This document shows, piece after piece, positions 60,401 to 64,000 of a stretch of DNA of 64,000 nt. Numbering within the stretch: the first letter of the stretch is position 1; each line of letters begins with the position of its first letter. The stretch comes from Stenotrophomonas maltophilia (lineage in GTDB: Bacteria; Pseudomonadota; Gammaproteobacteria; Xanthomonadales; Xanthomonadaceae), in assembly GCA_002387845.1 (NCBI GenBank), contig DGLB01000043.1, positions 1 through 64,000 of the forward strand, given 5' to 3'. The translations under genes and the position numbers were made by a program. Under the pieces are notes generated by a model, which did not search any database, was not told the DNA's origin, and saw only the letters and a program-made list of their open reading frames with translations.

Positions 60401-62383
60401 CTGCGTGTTTCCGCCGTGGTGTACTCCGATGACCAGTACGGCAAACGCGACATGGAAACGGTGGTGCGCGCGCCGATCCTGGCCGAGGCCAGCATGCCGC
60501 GCGTGCTGGCCCCGGGCGACCGCAGTACGGTGACCCTGGATGTGCAGAACTTCACCGGCAAGCCGGGCGAGTTCAAGGTGCAGGTGGATGGCAGCGGTCC
60601 CATCAGCCTGGGCGAGGGCAGCCGTACACTGAAATTGAATGCCGATGCCAAGCAGACCTTGAGTTTCCCGCTGGGCGCGCGCGAGGGCTACACCGTGGCC
60701 CAGGTGCGCGTGCGCGTGGACGGCAACGGCTTCAAGGTGGACCGCCGTTACGACCTGCCGGTGCGTGCGGCGTGGCCACAGGTACTGCGCGCGCAGACCC
60801 GTACCCTGGATCCGCTGGCAGCGGTCAGCATGGATGCTGCGCTGGCCGATGGCCTGATGCAGGACTCGGTGAGCGCGCGCATGCTGGTCAGCGCGTTGCC
60901 GCCCATTCCGTTTGCCAGTGCGCTGGAAGGTGCGTTGCGCTACCCGTACGGCTGCGCCGAGCAGACCACCAGCAAGGGCTATGCGGCGTTGATGCTGGAT
61001 GAAGCCACCGCGACGATGCTGGGGGCCGATGGCCTGGATGCCAAACAGCGCCGCGAACGCATGGAAGGTGCCTTCGGCCGGCTGGCGTCGATGCAGGTGG
61101 CCAACGGCAACTTCTCGATGTGGGGCGACGACGGTTACGTCAACCCGGCACTCACGCCGTACATCGCCGAGTTCCTGCTGGACGCCAAGGACGCCGGTTT
61201 CGCAGTGCCCGATGCAGTGCTGCAGAAGGCGCTCAACCGCCTCAGCGAAGACCTGCTGGCCGGCGGCAACCAGTTCTACGGCGAAGATCGTCGCGAGAAC
61301 CTCAAGTTCGCCAACCAGGCCTATGCCGGCTACGTGCTGGCGCGGGTCAACCGCGCGCCACTCGGCACCCTGCGCGCGCTGTATGACAACGAACGCAGCA
61401 AGGCGCTGACGGGTCTGTCGCTGGTGCACCTGGGCGTCGCGTTGTCGCTGCAGGGTGACCACAAGCGCGGCGATGCGGCCATCGCGGCCGGCTTTGCCAA
61501 GCCCAGCAGCGAGCGCCCGCAGTACTTCGGCGACTACGGCAGTGCGGTGCGCGACGACGCCCTGATGATCGCCCTGCTGCACGAGCGCAAGCTGGCCAAG
61601 CCGGCCTACGACGCCCGCGCGGTTGACCTGGGTCGTGCGCTGGATGCCCGCCGCAACAACGGCTGGATGTGGCTGAGCACGCAGGAACAGGTCGCGCTTG
61701 CACGCCTGGGCAAGGCGTTGGCCGCCAACCAGAAGAAGCAGGTCGCTGGCGAGCTGGCGATTGGCGGCGAAGTGGAGGCCATTGCCGCGCGTCGCCTGTT
61801 TGGCCGCGGCTTCGACTACGCCGCGCTGGCCAAGGGCGTGCGGTTCACCCCGCAGGGTGAGCCGCCGATGTTCGCCAGCCTGGAAGTGGCCGGCATTCCG
61901 CGTACCGCACCGGAGCCGGACAACCGCCATCTGGGCGTGGAGCGCAGCTGGTACACCACCGACGGCAAGCCGTGGAGCCCGCGCGCGCTGAAGGAGGGCG
62001 AAACCCTGATCGTGCGGGTGAACATCACCCCGAATCTGGACATGCCCGACGCGCTGCTCACCGACCTGCTGCCGGCCGGCCTGGAGATCGAGAACCTCAA
62101 CCTCGGCGACGCCAAGCAGTGGGCCGACGTGGTGGTGGACGGTCTGCGCATCAGCGAGCGGGGCGAAGCGGCCACGCTGCGCCACGAAGAGTTCCGCGAC
62201 GACCGCTACGTGGCCGCGCTGAAGCTGTCGCGGGGCAGCACCGCCAAGGTGTTCTACCTGGTGCGTGCGGTCACCCCGGGCACCTACACCGTGCCGCCAC
62301 CGCTGGTCGAGGACATGTACCGTCCCGACCTGCGCGGGGTGGGGCGCAGCAACCCGACCACCATCACCGTGGTGGAGCCCTGA
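57464..62383 (+). CDS. Alpha-2-macroglobulin family lipoprotein
   Basis: This 1639-residue protein resembles E. coli YfhM/ECAM (1653). The signal peptide ends in lipobox VGIGGC (Cys at about 30), so it is lipid-anchored. Macroglobulin-like MG domains precede the thioester site Cys1164-Ala-Glu-Gln1167 in PYGCAEQTT, followed by the complement-like alpha/alpha toroid and receptor-binding domain. Such proteins trap attacking proteases in the periplasm. The pbpC gene follows directly, the usual pairing. AAGGAG precedes the ATG. Confidence 0.95.
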   Translation: MATLGRVGQGKWKGIIALALAATLAVGIGGCKRNETGQLPEASGKPIAAKAEAVTEFTLLRAYPDEKGDGLSLALEFSRPLVGTQDFDKLVRFEEKVGTEDSSWTLSDDGITLRYPFVEAAKDYTLVVSADLLAADGSRIGKELKQKVFTGELKPVAGFASQGSVLPARESRGLPVVSVNVPEVDVEFLRVREKQLPQFFSQYQRGGRRGSWELDSEYGDKTPMSQLAEPVYVNRFVLGGKQNERVLTYLPTQDIKELQEPGLYFAVMKRTGSFDSEFDTAFFTVSDIGLHTRAYKDTLFVHTASLQSGAALKKIDLRILDAKGELVLKGSTDGNGNALLKYTLDAGHVLIASSGADTTFLPFNQPALDLSEFAVAGRDNAWFDVFAWSGRDLYRPGETVRVSALLRDNDGKPVKPQPVYLRLKQPDGKTFRETRLQPGEQGYLSFEQTIPADAPTGRWQVEFRSNPASKEAIQGMTLRIEEFLPERMKLDLDSPQKTLKPGEPLKLQADAAYLYGAPADGNRFTARLAVTAETSPVESLPGYFFGDPTVELPREARDVIDTEFPADGKLRQDVDLPAEVKATAPVAVVLSGSVYETGGRTVSRTLKRVMWPAPVLVGVRPLFDHNDGADANSNARFEITRVDAAGKAHPGKGLKVTLVRELRDYHWTFNENRWDYDFTRRFENKETRTVDAGNAPLGIDFPVEWGEYRLEVFDPGTGLTSRYPFHAGWSWNDDNRGLDARPDKVKLSLDKTGYKAGDTVRVTVTPPHAGKGVIMVESDKMLYVQEIDAKPGSTFNLPVTADWERHDVYITALVFRGGSAPSKITPARAVGVVHVPMDRKARTVAVGLSAPKQMRPEQTLPVTVSAPQLAGKVAHVTVSAVDVGILNITRFPVPDAAAHFFAQRRLGVDAYDIYSRVIESFDGSSGKLKFGGDMALAALPQAKRPTARVQTVDLFAGPVKLDAKGNARVNLKVPDFNGTLRVSAVVYSDDQYGKRDMETVVRAPILAEASMPRVLAPGDRSTVTLDVQNFTGKPGEFKVQVDGSGPISLGEGSRTLKLNADAKQTLSFPLGAREGYTVAQVRVRVDGNGFKVDRRYDLPVRAAWPQVLRAQTRTLDPLAAVSMDAALADGLMQDSVSARMLVSALPPIPFASALEGALRYPYGCAEQTTSKGYAALMLDEATATMLGADGLDAKQRRERMEGAFGRLASMQVANGNFSMWGDDGYVNPALTPYIAEFLLDAKDAGFAVPDAVLQKALNRLSEDLLAGGNQFYGEDRRENLKFANQAYAGYVLARVNRAPLGTLRALYDNERSKALTGLSLVHLGVALSLQGDHKRGDAAIAAGFAKPSSERPQYFGDYGSAVRDDALMIALLHERKLAKPAYDARAVDLGRALDARRNNGWMWLSTQEQVALARLGKALAANQKKQVAGELAIGGEVEAIAARRLFGRGFDYAALAKGVRFTPQGEPPMFASLEVAGIPRTAPEPDNRHLGVERSWYTTDGKPWSPRALKEGETLIVRVNITPNLDMPDALLTDLLPAGLEIENLNLGDAKQWADVVVDGLRISERGEAATLRHEEFRDDRYVAALKLSRGSTAKVFYLVRAVTPGTYTVPPPLVEDMYRPDLRGVGRSNPTTITVVEP

Positions 62384-64000
62384 TTGAGCCGGAACCGCTG
62401 GCTGTGGCGGGGCCTGCGCTGGGGCACCGCCACCTTGCTGGCGGTGCTGCTGGTGCTGGACCTGGCGTTTCCGCCCCCGCTGCCGAAGCAGCGTGACACC
62501 AGCACCCTGGTGGTCGCGCGCGACGGCACCCCGCTGCGCGCCTTTGCCGATGCCGACGGGGTGTGGCGGTACCCGGCGTCGATCGAGAGCGTGTCCCCGC
62601 TGTACCTGCAGGCTCTTCTGAACTACGAAGACCGCTGGTTCTGGCGGCACCCGGGCGTCAATCCGTGGGCGCTGCTGCGCGCCGGCAAGCAGTGGCTGGG
62701 CAGCGGACGCATCGTGTCCGGCGGTTCCACGCTCACCATGCAGGTGGCGCGCATTCTCGACCCGCATACGCGCACCCCGTGGGGCAAGGCCAAACAGCTG
62801 CTGCGTGCGGTGCAGCTGGAGCTGCATCTGAGCAAGGCGCAGATCCTGGCGCTGTATCTGGAGCGCGCGCCTTACGGCGGCACCATCGAGGGCGTGGAGG
62901 CGGCCAGCTGGGCCTACCTCGGCAAGCCGGCGGCGCAGTTGTCGCATGCCGAGGCCGCCCTGCTCGCCGTGCTGCCGCAGTCGCCCAGCCGCCTGCGCCC
63001 CGACCGTCATCCTGAAGCGGCACAGGCGGCACGCGACAAGGTGCTGGAGCGCATGGTCGCGCTGGGCGTGTGGTCGCGCGACGAGGTCGATGACGCCCGC
63101 ATGGAGGCGGTGGTTACCCGCGCGCTGCAGCCGCCGCTGCACGCCGCCCTGCTGGCGCAGCGGCTGCGTGCGGCCGAACCGCGCGCGGCGCGTATTGAAA
63201 GCACGCTGGATGTCGGCCTGCAGCGCACCCTGGAAGAACGGGTCGGTTCGTACTTCTCGCAGTTGCCCGAGCGCACCTCGGCCGCGTTGCTGGTGGTCGA
63301 CAACCGCACCCTGGAGGCCCGCGCCTATGTCGGCTCGGTGGCCTTTGGCGACAAGCAGCGGCTCGGTCACGTCGACATGGTGCAGGCGTGGCGCTCGCCC
63401 GGCTCCACGCTCAAGCCGTTCCTGTATGGGATGGCCCTGGACGATGGTCTGATCCATTCGGAAAGCCTGATGGTGGACGCGCCGCAGAGCTTTGGCGGTT
63501 ACCGCCCCGGCAACTTCGATGCCGCGTTCAATGGCCCGGTCAGTGCCGCCACCGCGTTGCGGTTGTCACTCAATGTGCCGGCGGTGGACCTGCTGGACCG
63601 GGTGGGTTCGGCGCGTTTTGCCGCACGTCTTTCCCATGCGGGCATCAACCTGCGTTTCCCGCATGGCAGCGCGCCCAATCTGTCGCTCATTCTGGGTGGC
63701 ACCGGGGCGCGGCTGGAAGATCTGGTCGGAAGCTTCGCCGCGTTCAACCGCAATGGCATCGCCGGTCGCGTGCGTTACCGCCCGGACGATGCGGTGATTG
63801 AGCGGCGGCTGATGTCGCCCGGTGCGGCCTGGATCACCCGTGAAGTGCTTGAGTCCAATCCGCGGCCCGGCTACGGCAGCGGTACGTTCGACGTCACCGG
63901 GCGGCCACGCGTGGCCTGGAAGACCGGCACCAGTTACGGCTACCGGGATGCCTGGGCGATTGGCAGCACCCGCCACTACACCGTGGGTGTGTGGGTGGGG
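62384..64000 (+). CDS. pbpC: Penicillin-binding protein 1C (partial at window end)
   Basis: 539 residues lie in the window and the rest is beyond the edge. There is one membrane helix near residues 16-31, then a GT51 domain with catalytic Glu in NYEDRWFWRHPG and GGSTLTMQVAR. The transpeptidase domain has Ser341 in the SxxK motif STLKP and Lys513 in KTGTS. The start is TTG at 62384, directly after the macroglobulin stop, with GGAG six bases upstream. No ATG is available near the family N-terminus. PBP1C polymerises and may crosslink peptidoglycan, and partners the macroglobulin upstream. Confidence 0.93.
   Translation, partial: MSRNRWLWRGLRWGTATLLAVLLVLDLAFPPPLPKQRDTSTLVVARDGTPLRAFADADGVWRYPASIESVSPLYLQALLNYEDRWFWRHPGVNPWALLRAGKQWLGSGRIVSGGSTLTMQVARILDPHTRTPWGKAKQLLRAVQLELHLSKAQILALYLERAPYGGTIEGVEAASWAYLGKPAAQLSHAEAALLAVLPQSPSRLRPDRHPEAAQAARDKVLERMVALGVWSRDEVDDARMEAVVTRALQPPLHAALLAQRLRAAEPRAARIESTLDVGLQRTLEERVGSYFSQLPERTSAALLVVDNRTLEARAYVGSVAFGDKQRLGHVDMVQAWRSPGSTLKPFLYGMALDDGLIHSESLMVDAPQSFGGYRPGNFDAAFNGPVSAATALRLSLNVPAVDLLDRVGSARFAARLSHAGINLRFPHGSAPNLSLILGGTGARLEDLVGSFAAFNRNGIAGRVRYRPDDAVIERRLMSPGAAWITREVLESNPRPGYGSGTFDVTGRPRVAWKTGTSYGYRDAWAIGSTRHYTVGVWVG

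Noticed and set aside
60098..63457. 1119-residue open frame opposite the macroglobulin and pbpC genes
   Set aside because: It spans two real genes on the other strand and has shadow-type composition.

Overview
The window is chromosomal DNA from a high-GC gammaproteobacterium of the Xanthomonadaceae, most likely a Stenotrophomonas. Gene content (TonB receptor, PrpR/PrpB/PrpC/AcnD/PrpF, metX-metB-hom behind a SAM riboswitch) fits the family. At least seven short hairpins carrying a GTAG or GTAG-like end are scattered between genes, which is the hallmark of the SMAG/REP elements of Stenotrophomonas. I see no tRNA, rRNA, CRISPR, phage or insertion sequence, and gene density is high.

Layout. 0-4.4 kb: fadE and an alpha/beta hydrolase in an overlapping pair, divergent from a TetR regulator, with two near-identical 18-bp palindromes over the hydrolase promoter. 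4.5-8.5 kb: a TonB-dependent receptor and a small exported protein whose last strands resemble a receptor C-terminus. 8.6-17.4 kb: housekeeping genes (hslO, mtgA, a GtrB-like glycosyltransferase, a CBS protein, AsmA, TrhA, RF3, LytM peptidase). 17.4-21.1 kb: SAM riboswitch and metX-metB-hom, coupled by 4-base overlaps. 21.1-25.8 kb: secreted hydrolase, L-serine deaminase, glutaredoxin-like protein, YceI-cytochrome b561-YceI operon.

25.96-39.99 kb holds four tandem paralogous hybrid sensor kinases (periplasmic propeller, Y_Y_Y domain, one membrane segment, HisKA, HATPase, receiver). The outer two are complete. The inner two, joined by a stop/start overlap, have lost opposite halves of the kinase: the second lacks the phospho-accepting histidine but keeps the ATP-binding domain, and the third keeps the histidine but has lost the ATP-binding motifs. 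Their receivers are degenerate as well. This is the most unusual thing in the window and suggests an obligate kinase heterodimer.

40-48.5 kb: MdtD-type exporter, hemE, a WGR-like small protein, aroB-aroK, a small-molecule kinase, pdxH, and an 817-residue protein I cannot assign. 48.9-57.4 kb: the methylcitrate (propionate) locus, with prpR divergent from a sigma-54 promoter driving prpB-prpC-acnD. A ParD/ParE toxin-antitoxin module with its own palindromic operator sits between acnD and prpF. 57.4-64 kb: an alpha-2-macroglobulin lipoprotein followed directly by pbpC, which runs off the window end.
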